Shown piece after piece: positions 35,251 through 46,998 of a DNA stretch of 64,000 nucleotides. The notes below the pieces were generated by a model. It had not been told where the DNA came from. It searched no databases and saw nothing but the letters and a program-made list of their open reading frames with translations. The DNA is taken from assembly GCA_907163375.1 (NCBI GenBank), contig CAJQUW010016142.1:124001-188000 (forward strand), in the 5' to 3' direction. How positions within the stretch are numbered: the first letter of the stretch is position 1; each line of letters opens with the position of its first letter. The DNA is from Prostheceraeus crozeri. Its lineage: Eukaryota; Platyhelminthes; Polycladida; Euryleptidae. A program made the position numbers and the translations under genes.

Positions 35251-38120
35251 TCAGTTCAACGTGGAAAAGTTTGGAAAAACATAAAGGAAGTAAACTACTG
35301 TAGACTTCGTGAGTCGCACGGGGGTAGGAAATTTTTAAATAGTGTCGAGTGCCACACCAGAAGGGTTCGGGGACTGCATCAGACCCGCGGAACAGGGATT
35401 GCCGCCCCCTGATGTAAACTTTCGATCGATTCCATGAGCATTGTGAGATCTGATAATTTTATTCTCCTCACATACGTGCATATTTTGCCTCTACATTTCT
35501 CATACGCAAAGATAACGTCATCACTGACAGTACATGTATAATCTTTCAAAATCAGGAAATTTCGCAAATTCCATCAAATGTTCTCATATCTAAAAATGCG
35601 CATTTTGCGTTCATGTTTCAAAGATGAGTGATATACCGGCTTAGCAGTGAAAATTGGTCGACAGTGCGAAATTTGCTAGATGTCATGGTATTAGATGATG
35701 AATTAGCTGAATCGTGACAAACGTTAATATCGATGCTTTTTCATGAGGGATGACATTATAGCGACGGAGAATCTGAAATTTGATTCAATCCAGCTCTAAT
35801 TTTAGCATTGATCAGCAATATGTGTGGATAATTGTTTCTAGGAGGGCAACCGAATTGGAAAATATTTCCGTCTCTAGTCTGAGTTGTTAATAGATGACCT
35901 CCGTAACTATGTTGATTATATAAACTTCACTCTCTACTAATTTGCTTACCTCGATACTTCAATAGAAAGTTCCCTTGCGCTGTGAATTCTCTCATTTGAT
36001 ATTTTCATTTCCTTTATAATCGCTTGACTGCAGCAATTCCTCCTGAATTTGCTACATCTTTCTCTCAGTACATCTAATCCGTGTCATTATTTTGCTCATT
36101 CAATAATACTTTAGAGATTATGGACTAAAAGTTTATTATTCGTCTCTCTGGTTAATCACGACGCCTCGACAGATTGCATCTTAACTACTTGCAAATTCAA
36201 CAGCCGTGCGTTCTCCCATAAATTCGCCTGACCAAGCAAATTCAGTTCTCAACCAGTAACTTTGGTTACTCAATCCGTGTAATCCTATCAATATTCTGAA
36301 AGAAGGTTGACAAAGATATCGGACACATTCTTTCAATCTGCACTGGCAAATTCAGTCGTGCAGTAGTCAGAGTCTATCTACCCATTCTGCTTCATTGACT
36401 AAAGGTAGTTTGGAGAACGCATTGTTTGACAACCTACTCAAAACCTATGAGGAAGTTGTCTCATAAAGTTCCTCTTTGTAACCTCCATCTCTATCAAATG
36501 ATGGAGTGAGCGCGCAGAGTCTGTGATTACTTTCTTCATATTTAATGGTGGTCGACCAACATGTTCGCTGGAAATCAACCTTGCTGTCCGTATTTCTGTA
36601 TGCGCCGTCGTTGGGTAAGTAAATCATCTACCAAGTTTTCTTTTGTCAGATAGCTTCGGTAGGTAACTCTTAAATTAACTAAAAGTGCAGCTGCGAGTTG
36701 AGGATGTCTGGAAGATATACAAAATCGCTTCGGTGCGGAGGAACTTTCATTGTCGAGGATCATCAAGTCGGCATCTGCCGAATCAATCGCTAGGCTTTTT
36801 GTACAGGATGAGCAGTCTTCAAAAGGAAGATGATTATTACTTTGTTATCTATCGCGAACATTCTCACGGTTCCCTGACAGCTGGTGTGACATTGACTAGA
36901 AAGGCTCATGTGATTCTATGACATGAAAAGTATTCGTTCAGTTCAAGGATTGGTGAGCTTGCATTAAAGAATAGCCTATCGGACCTGTGATCTGCAGGGG
37001 CACCATCTGAACCAATTCTTCGAAGCATCAGTGCTGTGATCTTCTTTTTCCTCCCAATCTAATTTGCTGATCAGAAGATGTAAATCAGAAAAGCATGAAT
37101 TTCCCCCTCTGATAAAAGAAAGGCAAAGGAGTACTTCTAGAAGCCTTATTTTAATTTGAGCTTATATGCAAGTACGAACTTTACCAATAAAGTCGCATCA
37201 CTAGATGTCACACGCCTCGATATCTCAGCATTGTATCTCTAGTTAAGACACTGTTCATCCATAAAAAATGTCTGTAGGCCGCGCATCAACAGGCTCACAG
37301 CTCAATATGTGACATCAGGATGATTAAACACTTGAAAACTTAACTTCAATGTTGTTTTGAGCCATATATACTCTTGAAAAGTGCAAATCATCTGTCTCCA
37401 TTGATATTGGAGGAGCATTGAGCTGATGCTACGTTGGCGAATCATTAGATGTTTTGTTTTCTTTTACTGCAACAAAGAGGTTTTACAACATCATCTTATA
37501 TTTATTCTGTATTTCTCTCCGAATTTTCTCTGGAAATCCATTATTTGGAAATTCATTTTTTGGTTTTAAACCTGCTACTCTTACGGAAGGAATAAAATGA
37601 AAAGTAAATATCTTTTAGAAATTGCGACATTTACACAAAGTTCAAATAACAGGACTGACTCAATGTCACACTCAGAGGTAATGAATTCACGCATTTACAA
37701 TAAGAATTGAATAGAACTAAGCAAGAATTAAATGAGCTATTCATTTCACTGAATAGTAGAAAAACTCGTCGCCAATGGAAAGAACATTCACATTCATATG
37801 ACTGTATGTGCTTATGCAATCGACAATATTGATTCTCCAATGAACTGAGTTTCCGTCCCTTTATTAACCCTCTGGCAGCGAGTTTGGTTTCCAATTGAAT
37901 GGAAAATCTTTACAACTACTTTCACCTATAATAATTTCTATTCGTGATTTGGTTGCGTTATTGGCAATGATAGCAACCAAAAGTCCTATGTGAAAAAGCC
38001 GGCGTCAAAATATTTTTATCTCAAAATGCATATGAACTGATAAACATTCGAATTATTCAAAATTTGTATTTATTGACAAAGGGTGAGAAATGCGAATGGC
38101 AGTCCTGTAGACAGAGTGAC

Positions 38121-38762
38121 TTTCTACAGGGCATGAGACCGAAAATGATACTTTCGCAGGATGATGTGCACTCTGTGGCTGCAACGAAACTGCGCATATG
38201 CTGCGTTCTACCCCGTTCCTCTTTTAGTCAGACAGAATGAAATAAAGCAAATCTAATGGGAAGCAGATTAAAGTTGGCGGTAAAAATGAGATCCTTTCAG
38301 TGATTGAGTGAAAGTACCAAGTCTAGAGCTATGATCTTTGGAGTGGAATGTCTTCAGGTCATTTCCTACCATGCGTATGTGCTATTATCAAACTTCTTAT
38401 GGCTGATGTACGTGAAACTATCGTGACTTGAGGCCAAAATAGTGTGCTTGCCGACATTAGGGGACTTGCAATTTTCTGACTGTGTTTATATTCATTGATA
38501 CAGGTATATATGAAACTTAATAAGAAATTAGCTAACGACATGCCAAAAATATTGCTGTAAATTAAGTACTTTCCACTGAATCAATGAAAACGCAGAAAAA
38601 CTCATTTTACTGAATACTTCAGTCTGCCTCCCGTGTTTTTCTTTAATCCCGTCTAACAAGAGGAGGAATCGGGCAGAACGCGGAGACGCGCAAATTCGTT
38701 GTAATCATTGGTTGTGCATCATTCTGTGAAAGTTTCATTTTCGGCTGTATTCCCAGCAGAAA
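38121..38762. mobile_element. Foldback element copy B
   Basis: This is the second copy of the family, about 640 bp. The left arm TTTCTACAGGGCATGAGACC and the right arm ending GGCTGTATTCCCAGCAGAAA are inverted. Deeper in the arms, a CCTCTTTTAGTCAGACAG block pairs with GTCTAACAAGAGGAGG. It is more diverged than copy C. Confidence 0.75.
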
Positions 38763-39864
38763 CACATGCCGGCTTCCGGACTATTGCGCTTTGTGCATTT
38801 CATGGTTGCGTTGTCGAATTGCTATAATTAAAGGATGTTGACTTCAACATAACCTTCTAGATAAACATCGTGCCTTGAACTTCAAGCGTCCATGTCTAAT
38901 TAGTATTGAGATGTCTACAGCTAAGAGCCGCGTTTACGTAACTCTGTCCGAGGTCATAAATTCTTAATGATTAGAATGTACACAGATGTAAAATTGTAAT
39001 CCGTCAAACAGCATGATGGAAAGCCAAGCCGATCTGATCACATGGATGATAGCACAGATCCCGTCCACCTGATTATCGTCTTGTCGATTTGGTTTCTTCA
39101 CTAATTCAGTTATTGATTATTCTGGTGAGTTTACGCTCGAGGTTGCGATCAGATTACCTGTGATTATACGGCCGACTTGAAATGTTAAGAAGCCATTTCT
39201 TGTTCATTTATGTTATTCATTATCACTATACGTTTCACGGTATTAGGGAAAGAAAAGCAGACAAACATAATTTAGTTTTTCACAGTTGGAAGTTTATTAT
39301 GTTGAAAATGATCAATGTTTGAAATTGTTTGCATGTTGTTATTGACTCGCTAAACGAGAATGTTGGCATAGAATAAATTTCACTTACAATTCATTGGAAA
39401 TTTAAACATTGAAAAGAAGACATCATAACAACAACCAGAATAATTAGCTTCCTCAGAAGTAACTCAAATTTATGGTTAATAGGAGTGAAAACGAACTTCA
39501 AATGAGATGTCACGCTAACGACAGTAGGCCTATACATTATCGTCAATTAGGAACTTCAGAGTTAAAGGGACTAAGATCCTCGGGACAAAGGTGTTCAAAC
39601 CTGCAGTTAATATCCTAGAATGGTATAAAAACGGTTCGTGTTGAGCTTTAACCTGCAATGAAGGCTTGCTTACAGCTACAACCCTCGGCTTCATATTATG
39701 CACGAATTAAATATTCGACTTAAATTTCTTTCCATTCGGTGTCATATTATATTGTGGTCAATCTAGGAACGGGAAGCCAGCATGTATCTCGACATGCACA
39801 AAAGTTTCATCTTTACCATCACTTTATATCCACTTTTCACAACAGAGATCTCTTTTTTCAACAG

Positions 39865-40261
39865 GATTTAGCGCCACACGAGTCAAATGGTCTGACAATC
39901 GAAGATTCGATGACCGGTCAGTCCCAAGTGTCCGTCGTTGAGCCAAAGCAGTTGTCTAACATTCATCGCGACCTCCCATTGTCCAATGACGATCGTGGAC
40001 CGTCTAATAACGACGAAGAGCATTCTCCGTTGCCAGTGGAAGAACCGATTCCTGTGGGAGCCCAAGAAACTTTGGTAGATGATCCAGACTCACCTTGCAA
40101 GGAAGAGGAAGACCACATCATCGATGCGTCAAGTGCAGAAGAATCGGAGCATGAGGACGTGAAACCTTTGAATCAAAAGATTGAGAAGAAAATGAGCTGT
40201 GATGATAGTAGCGAAGATGAGAGTGATAGCGAGGATGAAGATGATTTCGGCTACACCAACA
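39865..40261 (+). CDS. Patj: MPDZ/PATJ-like scaffold, exon e: acidic linker
   Basis: This 397-bp exon is bounded by an excellent acceptor (TCTTTTTTCAACAG) and a GTAAGT donor. It starts in phase 0 and ends in phase 1. It encodes 132 residues of low complexity that become strongly acidic. The stretch 'DDSSEDESDSEDEDDFGYTN' lies at the end, after a short basic 'NQKIEKK'. In MUPP1/PATJ an acidic 'DSDENEEEDAF' segment stands just before the next PDZ, so this fits the PDZ7-PDZ8 linker. Several Ser-x-x-Asp/Glu positions are potential CK2 sites (inference). The ATG at 39739 is upstream of the splice acceptor and is probably not used. Confidence 0.8.
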
Positions 40262-40633
40262 GTAAGTTAAGACAAAGTTTCTATTTTACAAAATGCTTTA
40301 CTTGTTTATTGCTCAAAATGAAGTGATGTAATGAAAGATTCGAGAGTGATGCAAATAAATAGGCCTTGCTGATGAAAATAATAGGAATAATACTCTCGTT
40401 TGTGGCATTATGTTCGGATGCATTGACAGTAGCACAGTGTGCGATAAATGACAGACCGAATAAAAATACAAGACAGACAAAAATGTTATCAAAATTTTGT
40501 GCAACAATTAACGAGTCAATTAATCTCTGCCATTGGCATTTTTCAAAGTCAATAAGTTTAGAGGTGCGGGTTTACGAGAATTGAAAGGATACATCAATGG
40601 GTGACTGACGTTACGAGAAATCTTCAGCAACAC

Positions 40634-40804
40634 GCGTCTGCACAGTACCACCACCACCGCCGCCGATATCATCCGAGTGCGTCTGCACAGCGCCACCACC
40701 AACACCGATATCACCCGAATGCGTCTACACAGTGCCACCAACAGCACCGGCATCACCCGAGTGCGGCTGCAGAGTGCCACCAACAGTACTGATATCACCT
40801 GAGT
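40634..40804. repeat. 42-bp minisatellite, four units
   Basis: There is one 45-bp and three 42-bp units with consensus GCGTCTGCACAGTGCCACCA followed by a variable CAACACCG/GATATCACCCGAGT part. Unit length is a multiple of three, so several frames stay open on both strands. It starts about 370 bp after the acidic-linker exon and is presumably intronic. Confidence 0.85.
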
Positions 40805-41744
40805 TCGTCGAACCGTCTTGAATCACTACTTCAGCACGTTTATTAAGAAGTCGCTCAAATGATCTTTGCTTTTTTACACAAAGCACAAAACGAGTCTCAA
40901 CATGTTGCACAAATTCGATCTCCTCCTTAGGTTAGGAAGGATATGTAATTGCCTTGATGCCCTTTTGGCGACATCATTAATGTGAGACTCACTACTCAGA
41001 TTGTTGGGGAATCTTAATTAAGTTGTGCTGGAATTTGCTGCGACCTGCTCTAGGGATGAGGTTGCGCTTTGCGTCATGATATGATTGACCACATTGAGAT
41101 GTTGAGTGGAAGACAACTTCAGACTCTTCAAGGATATTACTCACCTCTAATTGGAGAGAGTCGACTTAGTCAAAGACGTTGAGCATGAAGTGTAATGATG
41201 TGACGTCATCAGTGCTGATGAGTGTAACAGTCCAACACACTTGAATGTACTCAAATACTTCCTTGTCTGTCCCTTTCAACATTCATCTTCTCCTGAAGAT
41301 TATCTTCCACTATACTCTGTCTTGAGCATCTTCTTCTCTGAGCTGATGTTGTACCGTATCACTGAATGTGTTGAAATCACTCAACTGAGCTCAAGTATGA
41401 TTCAAAAAGTGGAACTATTGTAAAAGCGACGGGATAGTTGCCAGACTAATGAAATATGATTAATTTGCATTCACTTACTACACAAAGATGTCGTCTGTGT
41501 TAAATGCTCATCAAGAAGTGTGATTTCATATTGACTGCCCTTTTCTCAACTGTCAAATCTCAAATTCAAACAAAGGCAGCAATAATCGATGAGGAGCTTG
41601 AAATTTTACAGCTGACGTGATATTCAGGCATTTGGATCTACTTGAGAGTCATTTATTGTAAATGGTTTATTCTTCCGACGGCTTCATTTTTCGTGCAACA
41701 GAAATAATCTGAAAAGCAATAGAATATCTAAAGAAAGTCTATTA

Positions 41745-41868
41745 AGTCAATGCAAGACACCAACACCATTGATTCACCGACCGCACTCGCTCGGCCGAGG
41801 AATCGAACCGAAGTCCACGGTGCATGGAGACGAACTCGCACGTTCTTCACTAGGCCACGCTGACAGCA
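41745..41868 (-). repeat. tRNA-derived SINE, minus copy of a head-to-head pair
   Basis: On the minus strand an A-box-like GTGGCCTAGTGAAG (about 41846-41859) and a B-box GGTTCGATTCC (41799-41809) are followed by the body GTGAATCAATGGTGTTGGTG. The body matches the neighbouring + copy. Confidence 0.65.
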
Positions 41869-41930
41869 CTACTCGGTTCGATTCCTGGCCGTCGGGGAAT
41901 CAAGGATGTTAGTGTCTTCTATTGACCTGA
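41869..41930 (+). repeat. tRNA-derived SINE, plus copy (5' truncated)
   Basis: B-box GGTTCGATTCC at 41875-41885, then GGGAATCAAGGATGTTAGTG, homologous to the minus copy that starts next to it. The A-box half is missing. The pair forms an inverted repeat about 190 bp long overall. Confidence 0.65.
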
Positions 41931-42919
41931 TGGTTGTCATTCTCTTTGGATATTCAGTGCACTGCGACAGACCTTTGTTGTCAGCAATAGAATGGGATTT
42001 CGATCTATAGTCTACTTTCCATCGTTAATAAATAACGGACTAATGTTTGAAATAACTGCAGTTGGACATCTTTGATGATGACTGAAGATTCATTTTCTTG
42101 ATAATCTCACACCATTCTGCAAAGTAAAGCAACTGGAATGAGAAATATGTTGAAATACGCTTGCATTTTTGTTAATTCGCTGAAAGATATTTTCTCCATT
42201 TGTATGTTTTAAATATTTATCTATCGACATAATTTTACTAAAATGTGCAACTCATTATCCACTTCTGTACTCAGAACAAGAATGTTTCAAATCTCATCAA
42301 GCTGAAATCTTCAAAATGTCTACAGGCGATGTTTCTTCACAAATATTTAACGTGCGAAATATTTACATCTATTTCTGTACAAACAGAGCAACATTAACAA
42401 TTCAGACCAAGAAACTCTCGCTGAAATTTCAAACCCTTTAGCTGCATAAATGAATGAATAACTCATTCTAACGAATATGCTACATCCTTATGTAATTAAG
42501 TCGAAGAATGTAACATGAAATTCACTTTCCGTATTGTCACGTCAATAGCGTTGGTTTCCTTGGGTAGAAAACAGTGCCACAATAGAAAAATCAGTCTGAT
42601 GAGCAGGGTAGAAGTTTTGTAAATGTCTCTTCCGTGTAATGTCCACTTTCATGTCTGCTTGCACGTTGTTTTTCGATCCCAGTTTTTTTACTTGCGCACA
42701 TCTTGCAGTCAACTCTGATGTGAACCTGTTATTAACCATCTGTCCTCTTTCACGTACGTTTGCGCATGCTCTTCTGTTCCACTTGGTATCTTCCTGAGCA
42801 TGTTATCCTTTTGTTACTTGGCTTTTCCCTTTACTGTAACCTTCTTCTGTCACCCTTTAGCCACAAGCGCTTCACAAAGCCTTCGTTCATGCTTGCTATT
42901 ATCCTTCGGTCACTTTCGT

Positions 42920-43440
42920 GACATCTCACGCAGATAGCAGCTCATTGTGCAAGTCCATTTGACACATTTCAAGTCAGTTTCCACATGCTCCCATTTGACA
43001 CACTTCACAGCATTTTGTGTATCTATCTTCTGACAACGTTCATGACAGCTGACATGTAGCCGCTTCCGCGTGTTCTTTTGAACACATTTCACGACAGTTT
43101 GCACGTCACCTACAGACGCCTTCCACAGTAGCTTCCGTGTGTTCCTTCTCACACTTTTTAAGACGGTTAACGCGTGTTCTTTTCTGACACATTGCACAGC
43201 AACTTGTACATGATGGCTGCTTGTGCATGCTCCCTTCGGACACGCTTGCGCGTCACCTTCAGACGCCCTCCATCTCTGCTTCCGCGTGTTCCCTTTTGAC
43301 ACATTTTACAACATGTTGCGGATGCACTTCTAATGCCTTTGTAGCAGTTTGCACGTGCTCTTTTCTGATAGATTTCTCCACTGCTTATGTACGAGTATGA
43401 GCTTCTGATGCCTTTCATAGCAACTTGCGCGTTGCATTCT
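42920..43440. repeat. Degenerate ~36-bp minisatellite
   Basis: Units centre on GTGTTCTTTTGACACATTTC with larger blocks (GCTTCCGCGTGTTC, CGTCACCTTCAGACGCC) recurring near 43060-43110, 43131 and 43248-43290. On the minus strand a frame stays open for 130 codons (42910-43302). It shows a 12-residue period such as 'KCVKWEHVETDL' and 'KCVQKNTRKRLH'. The frame is probably a by-product of the period being a multiple of three. Confidence 0.65.
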
Positions 43441-45855
43441 GACCCCTGTCAAGGCAGTTTGCCTATGACTTCTGCCCAGAATGCGCTGCTTTATCTACAC
43501 TGAACGGGACATTTCTCTTTTCTTGACGCCTCCTGGTAGTCCTCCTGTACGCACTATGTCACGTTTCTCTTTTAAGCTCCTTCCATGCATTTTCTAACCA
43601 TTTTTTCTTCCTGATCTATATCCTTCAGCTCACCGAATACATAATAATCAACAAAGCCAAACACTTTGCAAGAAATTCATTTCCTGCGTTCGCACTTCCG
43701 ATTGCAATATTATTTTACCTCACGTATCCTGTTCAATGAAGTATTTGTAAAAGATAAATGTAACATATGATCTCAAGCGATCGTTAGCGTTCACAAATAT
43801 AAAACGAATAGATTCAATTCATTCGGTCTTTGTGTTGCAATATTCAATTGTACATTGATAAATTCTATTTACCGAAATTGTTTTTCAATCAGCAGGCAAT
43901 CCGCGTCGATTTCAACGGGCAATTAGTAAGTAGCGTTTGAAGCGGGCACAGTGATAATGCTCATATTTTTCGCTTTTGAGATTCCCCGGTGTTGGGCTGA
44001 AATTGATAAGTTTATTTTACCGAAATAACATTTCCTTTCTTCACTCGCTTTTGTTGAGTAACGAATGAAAGTTCTGTTGAAGCATGCTGTTGTCTGTAGG
44101 GGACATTAATCGCAACTGTGATAACATTATTCCTTTAAAAGGGCCAACTTATTCACAGCACCAATCCTACCAAATTATCTGAATTTCTAATGTATTTCTA
44201 TTATGGCTATTTTGGCCTACTTTGTTTTGTTGACAAGGTGAAGGCTTCAATCATAACACAAAAAAACAATCAACGGCATACAAATTTTGACTAATCCGCT
44301 CCATCAGAGGTGAACGTAGTTAAAAAAACCATGATCGGATGAATTTCCACCTCAGTCATGGGTGTAAGTTTATATAAATGTTAGTTTTCTTGGCTTGAAT
44401 TCCAAACTGATGGGTCTCGAGACAAATAGTGAAATTTGGAAACTAACGATGTCTCTGATCAATACAAAAATGTCTATGGTAAATCCAACTGATCAACGCA
44501 AAGAAATGTTCGACATCCTATTTGAGGTTTTTAGCTAATTGTGTCCAAAAGTATAAAATCACGTAGATAGAATAATAAAATATCGAGTTGCATCCTACAG
44601 TTGAAAAAAAATTAAGAAAAACAGAAAAACATGGCAAAATGCTGGAATACTCTGAAAAACTCTGAAAACTCAAAATGTTGGAGGATTTCCGTCTTGAAAC
44701 ATTGCATAGCGATTTGTACCTAGGAAAGAATGGAATAAGTAAAAATTTCACCGAATCAGCAAGTCCCGATTGTCAATTTATTCTAGATAAATGGACAGCA
44801 TGTAGACTGCGTGGGCGCCAGTCTATCCGCAAAGTGCGTAACGAATAGTCTGTCGATTTAGTAAAACAAAATCATCAAATTACATTGTTGGTCTAACAAA
44901 GATGTATCAAAATAAAGCAATTGATGATAGAGAAACAAAGAGGGCCATTACTCATTTCATAGAGATTTGTTGTTGTAGACGTTGACATGTTCTTTACTAA
45001 TAGCACTTTGTACGGTTCGCGTCTCATATATTCTACAATACATATTTGAAAAATGAAAAACCTGTGAAAGCTTCTGTAGAAATCCGCTGAAGAAAATTTT
45101 AACCACAAATTTTACTATTTTTGCTCCTGTTTATGCATTCAAATTGAGGAAATAACATCCCGATTTCCAAGCACAGATGAAGTATCCAAAATTAACTTCC
45201 TTGAATTAATATTTCTCCGATATTACCCTGAACTATCTTCAAAGAAGTTCAAAGTATATCTCTCGTCAACAAACTGACATCGCATGTTTTGTAATAACTT
45301 CTGCTGATAACTTTGCATAAAACGGAATGCTTCATCTAATAAGCTCGTGTATTTTTCCCGATCTGCGGCAAGAGGCAACAATTATTGCCTTGTCGCATTT
45401 TCTAGATGTTAGTGGAAATCATTTTCCTGGCCTTTTTTATCCGATTACTCTTGTGCGAGGTACGTTACATGCTAAGGTGTCATCTGTTATCAAACAACTG
45501 ATGCATTGGATTTTCAGCTATCTTCTTCAGTTCTGTGGTTCAATTCTACTCTGATTATTGGCCGGCATGCGAACATCATTCACTTGTCGGTAGGAAGTCT
45601 GACAATCTGATTTCGTTTCAGTCAGTGTAACATTATATGGTATGCCTTCAAATGCTTGCTGGATGCTTACTAGGCGATGAATATTGGCAGTCACACCTTG
45701 TGACGAAATATCTATGATTGTGTGCGAGCATGTGACTTCTATTTTTCTGACTCGCTTGTCAAATAGTGAAGAAGGGTCTTTATAGTGAAGAAGGGTAATT
45801 ATAATTGCTATGACAGCTGATGAGTGATGTGTTGAGTGACATCAGTCGTTCGTAA

Positions 45856-45932
45856 GCGGTCGTATCTCAGATGGTCAGAGCGACAAGTCCAGATAACTTT
45901 GGGCATCAGGTTCGAGTCCTTCCAGTCACATG
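45856..45932 (+). repeat. tRNA-derived SINE head
   Basis: A-box-like TATCTCAGATGGTCAGAG (45863-45880) and B-box GGTTCGAGTCC (45909-45919) are spaced as in a tRNA. A segment near 46111-46140 (GTGTTAGTGTCTTTCA) resembles the body of the SINEs at 41745-41930, so both may belong to one family. Confidence 0.6.
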
Positions 45933-46230
45933 TCCTTTACATGACAATTTGATATCTGGTTTATTCAATTTCATTCATTGTAAAACATCGTGCGACTTCG
46001 TATGTCACAATAGATTGACAATAAAGGTCAGCCTGTCCGTTGGTCTAATCGAATGAAAAGGATGTGAGCTCGCGTTAACCGCTGAGTTTGGTCCTGATGT
46101 CTGGTCGGGTGTTCAAATGTGTTAGTGTCTTTCATCAGCTAAATATCAAAATCAAAATATCCATCTATGTAGGTTTTCAAGAGAGGCATGCATGAAAACT
46201 GAGTTCAGGATATAGTGCGGCAGCCATAAC

Positions 46231-46998
46231 GAGTTTCTGCAGGGAACGAGGCCGAAGGTGAGATTTTCACAGAATGATGTACACCCTATGCCTGCTACGA
46301 ATCGGCACGTCTGCCGAGTCCTAGTGAATTCCTCTTCTTGTCAGACAGGATCAAAGAAAAACACATGTAAATCCAATGGGACGCAGATTACAGTTTGTGG
46401 CTAGGATGAAATTTTGCATATTTTCTCTGATTAAACGAAGCGTAAATTTAAAAATCCAAAACACTGTTTTGCTGGTTCATGGCCACGCTTGTTCTCTCAA
46501 GTGAACTACAACAAGATAAAATGCTAAAACTGGCCATGACTCTAAAATTGGCCATGAACCAGCAAACAGTGTTTTGGATTTTTAAATTTATGACAAAGAC
46601 AGCGCTTAGACAGAATTAAACGAAACGTACTAAGCTCAGAGTCATAATTTTTGAAATGGAATGTCTTCAGGTCATTTCCTATGATGTGTCTGTGCTTTTA
46701 TCATGCATCTAATCGGCAATGTATGTGAGAATGTGGTTGAATGTGGATAAAGTTGCTCAAAATGTTTGCCGACATTAAGAGGCTCGCCAAATCTAAGTGT
46801 GTTTAGCTTTACAGACAGGGGTGCGTAGACATGAAAGGAGATGACCTGAAGACATTCCATTTCGAAAAGTATGGGCTTAGTACGTTAGTTAGAAGAGGAA
46901 CTCACTAGAACTCGGCAGACGTGCCGATTCGTAGCAGGCATAGGGTGAAAATCATTCTGTGAAAATCTCACTTTCGGCCACGTTCCCTGCAGAAACTC
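46231..46998. mobile_element. Foldback element copy C, most complete
   Basis: The element is about 770 bp. Its outer inverted arms pair over more than 100 bp: GAGTTTCTGCAGGGAACG at 46231-46248 and its inverse ending at 46998. Both arms contain GCAGGCATAGGG and CGGCACGTCTGCCGAG, in opposite orientation. A second inner pair (GGAATGTCTTCAGGTCAT near 46660 and its inverse near 46845) lies inside. There is no transposase and the superfamily is unknown. Confidence 0.8.
46443..46590. mobile_element. Nested MITE inside foldback copy C
   Basis: Arms 46443-46485 and 46549-46590 are inverted, with one indel difference in 43 bp, and separated by 63 bp. The arm begins TAAATTTAAAAATCCAAAAC. The flanks GATTAAACGAAGCG and GAATTAAACGAAACG are similar and could be an imperfect duplication. 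Copies A and B lack it. Confidence 0.75.

Larger units (their letters stand above)
30216..39864 (+). other. Intron 4 of the PDZ scaffold gene (9.6 kb)
   Basis: Donor GTAAGT, acceptor CAACAG. It contains the MITE at 30652-30911, foldback copy A with its hairpin insertion (31708-32480), a SINE-like patch near 33530, a LINE tail near 34860-35250 and foldback copy B (38121-38762). Nothing is recognised at 30912-31700, 32490-33520, 33630-34850, 35260-38110 and 38770-39860. Confidence 0.7.
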
